NCBI RefSeq assembly: GCF_001541345.2 | Contig: NZ_LMVL02000003.1 | Span: forward strand, 248,001-312,000 | DNA from: Gillisella vitis | GTDB taxonomy: Bacteria; Pseudomonadota; Alphaproteobacteria; Rhizobiales; Rhizobiaceae | Reading direction: 5' to 3' | Length of the DNA: 64,000 bases | In this document: one piece after another, positions 45,446-53,642 of the stretch | Numbering within the stretch: the first letter of the stretch is position 1 | Layout: the number at the start of each line of letters is the position of its first letter | Notes under the pieces: generated by a model | What the model was told of the DNA's origin: nothing | The model's database searches: none | What the model saw: the letters and a program-made list of their open reading frames with translations, nothing else | Program-made: the position numbers and the translations under genes

Positions 45446-46279
45446 ATGACAGTTGCAGAAAAATCCGACGCAGACACCGTGCTGGTCGACATTGAAGACC
45501 GAATCGCCTTCGTGACCTTCAACCGGCCGGAAAAACGCAATGCGATGAACCCGGCGCTGAATATTCGCATGGCGGAAGTTCTTGAGGAACTGGAAGCCGA
45601 TGACCGTTGCGGTGTGCTGGTGCTGCGCGGTGCCGGAACCTCGTGGTCTGCCGGCATGGATCTTCAGCAATATTTCCGTGACAATGACGACAAGCCCCGC
45701 CACGCAACCCTCAAAAGCCGCCGGCAGTCGGGCGGATGGTGGCAGCGCCTGACCTATTTCGAAAAGCCGACCATCGCCATGGTCAATGGCTGGTGCTTCG
45801 GCGGAGCCTTCAATCCGCTGGTGGCCTGCGATCTGGCGATTGCCGCCAATGAGGCTACTTTCGGACTCTCGGAAATCAACTGGGGCATACTGCCCGGTGG
45901 CAATGTGACCCGGGCTGTTGCTGAGGTGATGAATCACCGTGATTCGCTGTATTACATCATGACCGGCGAGCCCTTTGGTGGCGAAAAAGCCCGCGATATG
46001 GGCCTGGTCAACGAATCGGTGCCACTGGAAGAGCTGGAAACCCGCGTCCGCAAACTCTGCGCCAGCCTGCTCGAGAAAAATCCTGTGACAATGAAAGCCG
46101 CCAAGGACACGTTCAAGCGCGTCCGCAACATGCCCTGGGAACTGGCCGACGACTATATCTATGCCAAGCTGGAGCAAATGCTGCTGCTGGACAAGACCCG
46201 GGGCCGTGACGAGGGCCTGAAACAGTTCCTGGATGATAAGACCTATCGCCCTGGCCTTGGCGCTTACAAACGGAAGTAA
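45446..46279 (+). CDS. ech: p-Hydroxycinnamoyl-CoA hydratase/lyase (feruloyl-CoA hydratase/lyase)
   Basis: A 277-residue crotonase-fold enzyme that hydrates and cleaves feruloyl- or coumaroyl-CoA to vanillin or 4-hydroxybenzaldehyde plus acetyl-CoA. The HCHL family signatures are present: MVNGWCFGGAFNPLVACDLA, FGLSEINWG with catalytic Glu143, YYIMTG, and Tyr239 in DDYIYAK; Tyr76 lies in MDLQQYFRD. Position 123, Ser in the Pseudomonas fluorescens enzyme, is Asn here. The ATG follows AAGGAGACATACC. A terminator follows. No vanillin dehydrogenase gene is adjacent. Confidence 0.92.
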   Translation: MTVAEKSDADTVLVDIEDRIAFVTFNRPEKRNAMNPALNIRMAEVLEELEADDRCGVLVLRGAGTSWSAGMDLQQYFRDNDDKPRHATLKSRRQSGGWWQRLTYFEKPTIAMVNGWCFGGAFNPLVACDLAIAANEATFGLSEINWGILPGGNVTRAVAEVMNHRDSLYYIMTGEPFGGEKARDMGLVNESVPLEELETRVRKLCASLLEKNPVTMKAAKDTFKRVRNMPWELADDYIYAKLEQMLLLDKTRGRDEGLKQFLDDKTYRPGLGAYKRK

Positions 46280-46311
46280 CCTCCCGAAAGCATCGATAAT
46301 TCATAGGAATG

Positions 46312-46345
46312 AAAGACCCGCGGAATCACCGGCGGGTCTTTTTTT
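46312..46345 (+). terminator. Rho-independent terminator of the hydroxycinnamate operon
   Basis: Stem AAGACCCGC, ten-base loop, stem GCGGGTCTT, followed by a T run; 33 bases after the lyase stop. Confidence 0.92.
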
Positions 46346-46435
46346 GCCGAGCTCGGAGAAACTCGTCCAAAAAACGACAAACAAAGCCGCGTTGGCCAAG
46401 TAAATCAGACAAAATATTGAATATACAGGGAAGAA

Positions 46436-46511
46436 TGGTGGGCGATGAGAGACTCGAACTCCCGACATCCTCGGTGTAAACGAGGCGCTCTACCAACTGA
46501 GCTAATCGCCC
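46436..46511 (-). tRNA. tRNA-Val (TAC)
   Basis: A 76-nt cloverleaf on the minus strand. The acceptor GGGCGAT pairs with ATCGCCC (last base before discriminator A), the D arm contains TAGCTCAGTTGGTAGAGC, the anticodon loop TTTACAC gives TAC (46476-46478 complement), the T arm GGTTCGAG-like is GAGTTCGAGTC, and CCA is encoded. Confidence 0.96.
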
Positions 46512-47006
46512 TTCGCGTCATCGGGTCGTGCCCGCCGCGTCGGTGGCTGTGATCTATTCGGTCGTTGAAAAAACCGCAAGAGGGTTTTTTGATTTTTTTT
46601 CTTTTTTTGCGACGGCAAGATGACGGCTGGATAAAAAAACCGCAGTTCCGGGCTTGAGGGTCTCTGTTATCAACAGGCCAGGGTTTTCTGGGGGGCTCGT
46701 ATGGCCTGATGTCTGGATTGGGGCTGAGAAGGACTGTTAAGCGCGCGACTGTCTGTATGCCGCAGGGTGGGGCAGGCGGTGGATAAGTGCAGCGCGGTTT
46801 GGCCTGCGAGTTCTTCCTGCTTATGTCGACCGATGTGTCGGTGCGCAATCGCCCGTGTTTTTTATCCATCAACAGGGAAAAATCACTCTGTCACGATTTT
46901 GTTTTCAATGCTGCTTGACACCCACCGACGAACAACTTAGTTAGCCGCTCATCGAACGGCACATGACGCTCGATAAGCGGGGAAGCAAGCTTCCCACCAG
47001 GAAATT
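46512..47006. other. tRNA promoter region, no gene
   Basis: About 495 bp between the divergent tRNA-Val and tRNA-Asp genes. It holds their promoters and a hairpin AAAAAACC ... GGTTTTTT at 46568-46590 followed by T-rich sequence on the plus strand, which looks like a weak terminator or an A/T-tract. I see no supported coding sequence. Confidence 0.55.
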
Positions 47007-47083
47007 GCGGGTGTAGCTCAGTTGGTTAGAGTGCCGGCCTGTCACGCCGGAGGTCGCGGGTTCGAGCCCCGTCACTCGCGCCA
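47007..47083 (+). tRNA. tRNA-Asp (GTC), copy 1
   Basis: A 77-nt cloverleaf: acceptor GCGGGTG pairs with CACTCGC, discriminator G, encoded CCA. Anticodon GTC is at 47041-47043 in loop CTGTCAC. D loop GTTGGTTAG. Confidence 0.97.
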
Positions 47084-47144
47084 TCCTGGTACTAAAAGTG
47101 AATGGCTTTCCATTCAGATGCCTTTGACACGGCATCGTCAATGC

Positions 47145-47221
47145 GCGGGTGTAGCTCAGTCGGTTAGAGTGCCGGCCTGTCACGCCGGAGGTCGCGGGTT
47201 CGAGCCCCGTCACTCGCGCCA
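47145..47221 (+). tRNA. tRNA-Asp (GTC), copy 2
   Basis: A second 77-nt copy, identical to copy 1 except for one D-loop base (GTCGGTTAG). Anticodon GTC is at 47179-47181. The 61-bp spacer differs from the tRNA flanks, so it is an old tandem duplication. Confidence 0.97.
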
Positions 47222-47445
47222 TTTCTCTTCTTTCCAAGTCGTTATTTTGTCTGAATTGCGAAGTGCTCTATACCGGCCTTCGCTCTTGGTGTTAAAGTCT
47301 TTGTGTGCATGTGCGAAATGCGGGAAGCGCACTTGCGCACGGGCGCTGGCTGCGCTAACCAACGGCTCGTTGCAACAGTCTTTTTGGCTTGTCGGTATTC
47401 TGCCGTGAACGTCGCCCGGCGTTTTGACAAGCAAGGATGGATACG

Positions 47446-47811
47446 ATGACTGAACTCCTCAGTTCCTACCTTCCGATCGTGGTTTTCGTCGGAATTGCGA
47501 TGGTTATCGGCATTGCCCTTTTGGTGACGCCGTTTGCCGTGGCATTCAAGGCGCCCGACTCGGAAAAGCTTTCGGCCTATGAATGCGGCTTCAACGCCTT
47601 TGACGATGCCCGCGTCAAGTTCGATATCCGATTCTACCTCGTTTCGATTCTCTTCATCATCTTCGATCTCGAAGTTGCCTTCCTGTTTCCGTGGGCGATT
47701 TCCTTCGGTGCAATCGGCTGGTTCGGTTTCTGGTCGATGATGGTGTTTCTCGGCGTGTTGACCATCGGATTTATCTATGAATGGAAGAAGGGAGCCCTGG
47801 AATGGGAGTGA
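47446..47811 (+). CDS. nuoA: NADH-quinone oxidoreductase subunit A
   Basis: Small membrane subunit (ND3-like) of complex I, 121 residues and three transmembrane helices. The conserved loop [21 protein letters not shown] carries the Cys typical of ND3, followed by [16 protein letters not shown]. The ATG at 47446 has AAGGA eight bases before it; ATG 47437 is less well spaced. It is the first gene of the operon, so the promoter lies in the 224 bp after the second tRNA-Asp. The 3' end overlaps nuoB. Confidence 0.97.
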
Positions 47812-48389
47812 GCCAAAGCGATCACCAGACCCTGGTTGCACCACAGCCGAAGGGTATTCTGGACCCTGCCACCGGCAAACCGGTTGGCAATGACAGCACG
47901 TTTTTCGGCGAGATCAATGATGAGTTGGCCGACAAGGGTTTTCTGGTCACCTCAACCCAGGCTCTGATCACCTGGGCGCGTACCGGCTCCTTGATGTGGA
48001 TGCAGTTTGGTCTGGCCTGCTGCGCCGTCGAAGGCCTGATGCAGGCGTCCGGCCCGCGTTACGACATGGAGCGCTTCGGCGTTGCGCCGCGCGCATCTCC
48101 GCGCCAGTCGGACGTGATGATTGTTGCCGGAACCCTGACCAACAAGATGGCGCCCGCCTTGCGCAAGGTCTATGACCAGATGCCGGAGCCGCGCTATGTG
48201 ATCTCCATGGGTTCCTGCGCCAATGGTGGCGGCTACTATCACTACTCTTACTCCGTGGTTCGGGGTTGTGACCGGGTTGTGCCTGTCGACATCTATGTGC
48301 CGGGCTGTCCCCCCACGGCAGAGGCGCTGCTCTATGGCGTCCTGCTGCTTCAGAAGAAAATCCGCCGCACCGGCACGATCGAGCGCTAA
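47802..48389 (+). CDS. nuoB: NADH-quinone oxidoreductase subunit B
   Basis: Holds cluster N2, the last Fe-S centre before quinone. The 195 residues show the four ligands Cys73-Cys74 (FGLACCAVE), Cys139 ([10 protein letters not shown]) and Cys169 ([12 protein letters not shown]). The [17 protein letters not shown] segment is the alphaproteobacterial/mitochondrial type. The ATG at 47802 lies inside the end of nuoA (10-base overlap) and follows GGGAG. Confidence 0.98.
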
Positions 48390-48406
48390 GGCGAGGGACC
48401 GACAAG

Positions 48407-49009
48407 ATGAGTGAAGCCCTGCAAGTGCTGGCATCCCACATCACCGAAAACAGCGGTGGTCTCGCTTTGTCGAGCACCGTTGCCTTTGGTGAACTGACGG
48501 TCACAACGACCGTCGAAAATATTTACGCGCTGGTGACTTTCCTGCGTGACGACGCCCGTTGCGGCTTCATCAATATCATCGACATCTGCGGTGTGGATTA
48601 TCCCGAGCGCGTCGAGCGTTTCGAGGTGGTCTATCACTTCCTGGCGCCGAAGCAGAACCAGCGCATCCGCATCAAGCTTTCCACCAGCGAAGACAAGCCG
48701 GTTCCTTCGATCTGTCCGCTGTTTCCGGGTGCCGACTGGTTTGAACGCGAGGCCTGGGATCTCTATGGCGTAATGTTTACCGGACATCCGGATCTGCGTC
48801 GTCTGCTGACCGATTACGGTTTTGAAGGCCATCCGTTGCGCAAGGATTTTCCGCTGACAGGCTTTGTTGAAGTCCGCTATGATGACACGGTCAAGCGGGT
48901 GGTTTATGAACCGGTTGAGTTGAAGCAGGAATTCCGTAGTTTCGACTTTCTCTCGCCTTGGGAAGGCACGGATTACGTGCTGCCCGGCGATGAAAAAGCA
49001 GCGAAGTAA
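48407..49009 (+). CDS. nuoC: NADH-quinone oxidoreductase subunit C
   Basis: The 30-kDa peripheral-arm subunit, 200 residues, separate from NuoD as in alphaproteobacteria (fused in E. coli). The family signature [20 protein letters not shown] leads into [20 protein letters not shown]. The C-terminal FDFLSPWEG is also conserved. It bridges NuoB and NuoD. The ATG follows AGGGACCGACAAG, 17 bp after nuoB. Confidence 0.97.
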   Translation: MSEALQVLASHITENSGGLALSSTVAFGELTVTTTVENIYALVTFLRDDARCGFINIIDICGVDYPERVERFEVVYHFLAPKQNQRIRIKLSTSEDKPVPSICPLFPGADWFEREAWDLYGVMFTGHPDLRRLLTDYGFEGHPLRKDFPLTGFVEVRYDDTVKRVVYEPVELKQEFRSFDFLSPWEGTDYVLPGDEKAAK

Positions 49010-49027
49010 AGGGCGGAAGGTAATATC

Positions 49028-50218
49028 ATGACTGAACATTCCGTCCGTAACTTCACGATCAATTTCGGTCCCGAACACCCTTCCGCGCACGGCGTTTTGC
49101 GTCTCGTGCTGGAACTGGACGGCGAAATCGTCGAGCGTGTCGATCCGCATATCGGCCTCTTGCACCGCGGCACCGAAAAGCTAATCGAAGCCAAGACCTA
49201 TTTGCAGGCATTGCCCTATTTCGACCGGCTGGACTATGTCGCGCCGATGAACCAGGAGCACGCCTATTGCTTGGCGGTGGAAAAGCTTCTCGGCCTGGAA
49301 ATTCCGATCCGCGGCCAGTTGATCCGGGTTCTCTATTCCGAAATCGGTCGTATCCTGTCGCATATCATGAACGTCACCACCCAGGCGATGGACGTCGGTG
49401 CGATGACGCCACCGGTCTGGGGCTTCGAAGAGCGCGAAAAATTGATGGTGTTCTATGAGCGGGCTTCTGGCGCGCGCATGCATGCTGCCTATTTCCGTCC
49501 TGGTGGCATTCACCAGGATATTCCGGCGAAACTGGTCGAGGATATCGGTGCCTGGTGCGATCCTTTCCTGAAAGTTCTCGATGATATCGAAGGTCTGTTG
49601 ACCGAGAACCGGATTTTCAAGCAGCGCAATGTCGATATCGGCGTCGTCAGCCTGGAAGATGCCTGGAAATGGGGCTTCTCCGGTGTGATGGTTCGCGGTT
49701 CGGGTGCAGCCTGGGATTTGCGCCGCTCGCAGCCTTACGAATGCTATTCCGATATGGAATTCGACATTCCGGTTGGTAAGAATGGCGACTGCTACGACCG
49801 CTATCTGATCCGCATGATGGAAATGCGCGAATCGGTGAAGATCATGAAGCAATGCGTCAATCGCTTGCTCGGCGACGCACGCGTTGGCCCGGTTTCGTCT
49901 GTCGATGGCAAGGTCGTGCCGCCGAAACGGGGTGAGATGAAGCGCTCGATGGAAGCGCTTATCCATCACTTCAAGCTTTATACCGAAGGCTTCCACGTTC
50001 CGGCTGGCGAAGTCTATGCGGCCGTCGAGGCGCCGAAGGGCGAATTCGGGGTCTATCTGGTGGCGGACGGCACAAACAAGCCGTATCGCTGCAAGATTCG
50101 CGCTCCTGGGTTCGTGCATCTGCAGGCCATGGACTTCATGTCGCGCGGTCACCAGCTTGCTGACGTAACGGCGGTGCTGGGGTCTCTCGACATCGTGTTT
50201 GGTGAGGTGGATCGTTGA
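49028..50218 (+). CDS. nuoD: NADH-quinone oxidoreductase subunit D
   Basis: The 49-kDa subunit that shapes the quinone pocket with NuoB; 396 residues. It has [54 protein letters not shown] and the C-terminal [14 protein letters not shown] with IVFGEVDR at the end, all family hallmarks. The stop overlaps the ATG of a 79-codon frame as TGATG. Confidence 0.98.
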   Translation: MTEHSVRNFTINFGPEHPSAHGVLRLVLELDGEIVERVDPHIGLLHRGTEKLIEAKTYLQALPYFDRLDYVAPMNQEHAYCLAVEKLLGLEIPIRGQLIRVLYSEIGRILSHIMNVTTQAMDVGAMTPPVWGFEEREKLMVFYERASGARMHAAYFRPGGIHQDIPAKLVEDIGAWCDPFLKVLDDIEGLLTENRIFKQRNVDIGVVSLEDAWKWGFSGVMVRGSGAAWDLRRSQPYECYSDMEFDIPVGKNGDCYDRYLIRMMEMRESVKIMKQCVNRLLGDARVGPVSSVDGKVVPPKRGEMKRSMEALIHHFKLYTEGFHVPAGEVYAAVEAPKGEFGVYLVADGTNKPYRCKIRAPGFVHLQAMDFMSRGHQLADVTAVLGSLDIVFGEVDR

Positions 50219-50457
50219 TGCAGCTTATCCTTTCGGATCGGCAGTGTGGTGCTCGTCTTGCAACGTCGGTTGCAGGTTGGCGCTACGCATTGCAATCCGT
50301 TGGGACCGACCGGCACTGTCCCGCCATGCCGTCTGCTCTGCAGGCGGCAATCGGGCTTTCTGCCGCATTGCTCGTCAGCGTCCGCGAGAAGGACAATCTG
50401 AACGCAGGCCGGGATGCCGTCATGGCGACGCATCAAGGTCTACTGTTCAAAAACTGA
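50218..50457 (+). CDS. Small hypothetical protein between nuoD and nuoE
   Basis: A 79-residue frame whose ATG overlaps the nuoD stop (TGATG) and which ends 18 bp before nuoE, filling the gap exactly. The product (starting [17 protein letters not shown], ending THQGLLFKN) has three or so amphipathic stretches, no signal peptide and no motif I recognise. Tight coupling argues that it is translated, but it has no SD of its own and could be a spacer frame. If made, it would be co-produced with complex I subunits. Confidence 0.5.
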   Translation: MQLILSDRQCGARLATSVAGWRYALQSVGTDRHCPAMPSALQAAIGLSAALLVSVREKDNLNAGRDAVMATHQGLLFKN

Positions 50458-50475
50458 GATAAGGCGTGAGGAAGT

Positions 50476-51276
50476 ATGTCCGTTCGTCGTTTAGCCGAAG
50501 ATCAATTCCAGCCCGCATCCTTCGCTTTTAGCGAGGAGAATGCCGTTTGGGCCGAAGCCACCATCCGCAAATATCCGGAGGGGCGTCAGCAATCCGCTGT
50601 CATCCCGCTGTTGATGCGGGCGCAGGAGCAGGACGGCTGGGTCACCAAGGCGACGATCGAATTCGTCGCGGACAAGCTCGACATGCCCTATATCCGCGTG
50701 CTCGAAGTGGCGACCTTCTATACTCAGTTCCAGTTGAAGCCGGTCGGCACCAAAGCCCATATCCAGGTCTGCGGCACGACGCCCTGCATGTTGCGCGGCT
50801 CGGAAGAGCTGATGAAAATCTGTAAGAAAAAGATCCATCCGGAGCCTTTGGAGCGTAATGCGACAGGGACCCTGTCCTGGGAAGAGGTCGAGTGTCAGGG
50901 TGCCTGCGTCAACGCGCCGATGGTGATCATTTTCAAGGATGCCTATGAGGACCTGACGCCCGAGCGTCTCGAGGACATCATTGACGCCTTCGAAGCCGGC
51001 AAGGGTGCAGAGGTCAAGACTGGCCCGCAGATCGATCGGGTGTTTTCCGCGCCTGAAGGCGGATTGACCAGTCTGACGGAAGAGATCACTCCGGTCCGTT
51101 GGGGCGAGGGGCAATCTGGCCAGGATGCGGCAACGGTTCCGCCGTCCAACGCGGCCCGCCCGGTCACCGATACGCCGGTTACCGATCCGAAGCTGAAGAC
51201 GCCCGCGACCGACAAGCCGGCAGCGAGCGAGAATGCGAAAGTCTCCGGCGACACTGCCGACAAGGCCAAGGGGTGA
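50476..51276 (+). CDS. nuoE: NADH-quinone oxidoreductase subunit E with C-terminal extension
   Basis: The 24-kDa subunit that binds the [2Fe-2S] cluster N1a near FMN. Ligands are Cys99, Cys104 (VCGTTPCMLRG) and Cys140, Cys144 (VECQGACVNAP). The core ends near residue 190. The remaining 75 residues, rich in Pro, Thr, Ala, Lys and Asp (for example TDTPVTDPKLKTPATDKPA), form a disordered tail absent from E. coli NuoE (about 166 residues). The ATG follows GAGGAAGT; nuoF starts 3 bp after the stop. Confidence 0.96.
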   Translation: MSVRRLAEDQFQPASFAFSEENAVWAEATIRKYPEGRQQSAVIPLLMRAQEQDGWVTKATIEFVADKLDMPYIRVLEVATFYTQFQLKPVGTKAHIQVCGTTPCMLRGSEELMKICKKKIHPEPLERNATGTLSWEEVECQGACVNAPMVIIFKDAYEDLTPERLEDIIDAFEAGKGAEVKTGPQIDRVFSAPEGGLTSLTEEITPVRWGEGQSGQDAATVPPSNAARPVTDTPVTDPKLKTPATDKPAASENAKVSGDTADKAKG

Positions 51277-51279
51277 GAG

Positions 51280-52584
51280 ATGTTACAGGATAAGGACCGC
51301 ATTTTCACCAATATCTATGGCTTGAAGGACAAATCCCTGAAAGGCGCGATGAGCCGCGGCCACTGGGACGGGACCAAGCAGATCCTGGAAAAGGGACGCG
51401 ACTGGATCATCAATGAGATGAAGGCCTCCGGTCTTCGCGGTCGCGGTGGCGCAGGCTTTCCGACTGGTCTGAAGTGGTCCTTCATGCCGAAGGAAAGCGA
51501 CGGTCGTCCGCATTATCTGGTGGTGAACGCCGATGAATCCGAGCCCGGCACCTGCAAGGACCGGGAAATCATGCGCCATGACCCGCATACGCTGCTGGAA
51601 GGCTGCGTGATTGCCGGTTTCGCCATGGGCGCCCACGCTGCCTATATCTATGTGCGCGGCGAATATATGCGCGAACGCGAAGCGCTTCAGGCTGCGATCG
51701 ACGAATGCTACGAATACGGATTGCTGGGCAAAAACAACAAGCTCGGCTGGGATTATGATATTTACGTTCACCATGGCGCAGGGGCCTATATCTGCGGCGA
51801 GGAAACGGCTTTGCTCGAAAGCCTTGAGGGCAAGAAGGGCCAGCCACGCCTGAAGCCGCCGTTTCCGGCCAATATGGGCCTCTATGGTTGCCCGACGACG
51901 GTCAACAATGTCGAATCGATTGCGGTCGCACCGACCATCCTGCGCCGTGGCGCGGGTTGGTTCTCATCCTTCGGTCGCCCGAACAATGTCGGCACCAAGC
52001 TGTTTATGATCTCCGGTCATGTCAACAAGCCCTGCACGGTTGAAGAAACTATGGGGATCACGTTCCGCGAACTGATCGAGCGGCATGCTGGCGGCATTCG
52101 CGGCGGTTGGGACAATCTTCTGGCCGTCATTCCCGGCGGCGCGTCCTGTCCGGTGGTCAAGGCGGAAGATATTATTGACGTACCGATGGATTTCGATGGG
52201 CTGCGTGATGTGAAATCCTCGTTCGGTACGGCAGCGATTATTGTCATGGACAAGTCCACCGATATCATCAAGGCGATTGCCCGGTTGTCGCAGTTCTTCA
52301 AGCACGAGAGCTGTGGCCAATGCACGCCGTGCCGTGAAGGGACCGGCTGGATGTGGCGGGTGATGGAGCGCATGGTGAAGGGCAATGCCCAGAAGCGCGA
52401 AATCGACATGCTGTTCCAGGTCACCAAGCAGATTGAAGGTCATACGATCTGCGCGCTTGGCGATGCGGCTGCTTGGCCGATCCAGGGTCTGATCCGTAAT
52501 TTCCGGCCTGAGATCGAGGCCAGGATCGATGAATATACCCGCAAAGCCATGGACCATGGCGCGGTCATGGAAGCGGCTGAGTAA
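51280..52584 (+). CDS. nuoF: NADH-quinone oxidoreductase subunit F
   Basis: The 51-kDa subunit that binds NADH and FMN and cluster N3; 434 residues. The NADH-binding [10 protein letters not shown] is at 54-63, the FMN-region [15 protein letters not shown] follows, and the N3 ligands are Cys345, Cys348, Cys351 ([12 protein letters not shown]) and Cys391 (TICALGDAA). It is the entry point of electrons into complex I. The ATG follows GGGGTGAGAG. Confidence 0.98.
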   Translation: MLQDKDRIFTNIYGLKDKSLKGAMSRGHWDGTKQILEKGRDWIINEMKASGLRGRGGAGFPTGLKWSFMPKESDGRPHYLVVNADESEPGTCKDREIMRHDPHTLLEGCVIAGFAMGAHAAYIYVRGEYMREREALQAAIDECYEYGLLGKNNKLGWDYDIYVHHGAGAYICGEETALLESLEGKKGQPRLKPPFPANMGLYGCPTTVNNVESIAVAPTILRRGAGWFSSFGRPNNVGTKLFMISGHVNKPCTVEETMGITFRELIERHAGGIRGGWDNLLAVIPGGASCPVVKAEDIIDVPMDFDGLRDVKSSFGTAAIIVMDKSTDIIKAIARLSQFFKHESCGQCTPCREGTGWMWRVMERMVKGNAQKREIDMLFQVTKQIEGHTICALGDAAAWPIQGLIRNFRPEIEARIDEYTRKAMDHGAVMEAAE

Positions 52585-52628
52585 CGAAGGCTCCGGTTAT
52601 AATGGTGCCGAGTAACAAAGGTGATGCA

Positions 52629-53360
52629 ATGGTTGAGGCTTCAAAACAGACGGGAACGGATGTATCGGCAAAGTCGGCTGATACCAGCCGCGGCGCTGAG
52701 ATGTCCGGATCGTCACTGCATGCTTTGATGGCCAATCCGATGGCTGCCTTTGCGGCTGCCACGGTGCTGGGTTTCGGTTTTGCCACCCAGATGACTGGTG
52801 TGATGCTCGGTTCCATGCAGACGATGATGGACAAGCCTGCCCGTCGGACGAAGGACGATGTGCCGGAAGATAAGGCTGAGGCTGTTCCTGCATCTGGTGA
52901 GTCTGAGGTCAGCCTGAAGCCTGAAACGCAGGCGCCGAAGTCAGTCGAGGCTCAGGTTTCGGATGCTCTGGCTCTGCCCAAAGTGGCACCTGCGCGCCGT
53001 CCCGTCGCAAAAGCGAAGAGCAAGCCGCAGGCTGCCAAGCCGGTAAAAAGCCCGGCAGTGCGTTCGACCAAAAAACCGATAGGCGCGCCTGTGACGCCTA
53101 TAGCGGAACCCGAAGTGAAGGCCGGGCCTGTTGCCGTGAAACCTGCCCGGCGGCCCGGCAAAAAGGTTGATCTGAAGGCAATCGGCGGTGTCGGGCCGAA
53201 GGTTCAGGAAATGCTCAGTAAACTGGGTGTTCATGGCCTTGATGATATCGCCACCTGGACGCCCGAAGATGCGACACGGATTGATGCGGAGCTTGGTCTC
53301 GACGGTCGAATCCTGCGTGATGACTGGATCGGACAGGCCCGCAAGCTGACCGGTGCTTGA
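52629..53360 (+). CDS. Helix-hairpin-helix accessory protein in the nuo operon
   Basis: A 243-residue protein with a hydrophobic segment near residues 25-60 (MANPMAAFAAATVLGFGFA), a long Pro/Ala/Lys-rich linker and a C-terminal HhH_5-type domain (LKAIGGVGPKVQEMLSKLGV then DDIATWTPEDATRIDAEL). Alphaproteobacterial databases label such domains as complex I 21-kDa-like or FEN1-like 5' DNA nuclease domains; neither activity is established. The ATG at 52629 has AAAGG eight bases before it; ATG 52602 is possible. It is on the nuo transcript but is not one of the 14 core subunits. Confidence 0.75.
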   Translation: MVEASKQTGTDVSAKSADTSRGAEMSGSSLHALMANPMAAFAAATVLGFGFATQMTGVMLGSMQTMMDKPARRTKDDVPEDKAEAVPASGESEVSLKPETQAPKSVEAQVSDALALPKVAPARRPVAKAKSKPQAAKPVKSPAVRSTKKPIGAPVTPIAEPEVKAGPVAVKPARRPGKKVDLKAIGGVGPKVQEMLSKLGVHGLDDIATWTPEDATRIDAELGLDGRILRDDWIGQARKLTGA

Positions 53361-53642
53361 TTAGGCGGGTATGTCGGCGTCGGTTTAGGAATTGTGATTG
53401 AGATAGAATGTGTTACGACGTGTTTTGTGTCTCATGTATGAAGCACGGCACGGAAAAAATAGGCGAAGGCCTATTGGATGAATTAAGGGCGCTCTGCCGC
53501 CATGCATCCCACCTTGACTGATGGGATACAAAGCAGGCGAGCGGTCGAGAACTGAGACATGCGTAGCGGAAAATCCTGTGCGATTTTCCTGGCCGGACTG
53601 AACAAGCGGCGGCTGCGATGGACGTGAGACAGGAAGGCGAAT

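Noticed and set aside
47007..47221. Short CRISPR-like repeat
   Set aside because: The repeated 77-mers are two tRNA-Asp genes; no array of short regular repeats exists in the window.
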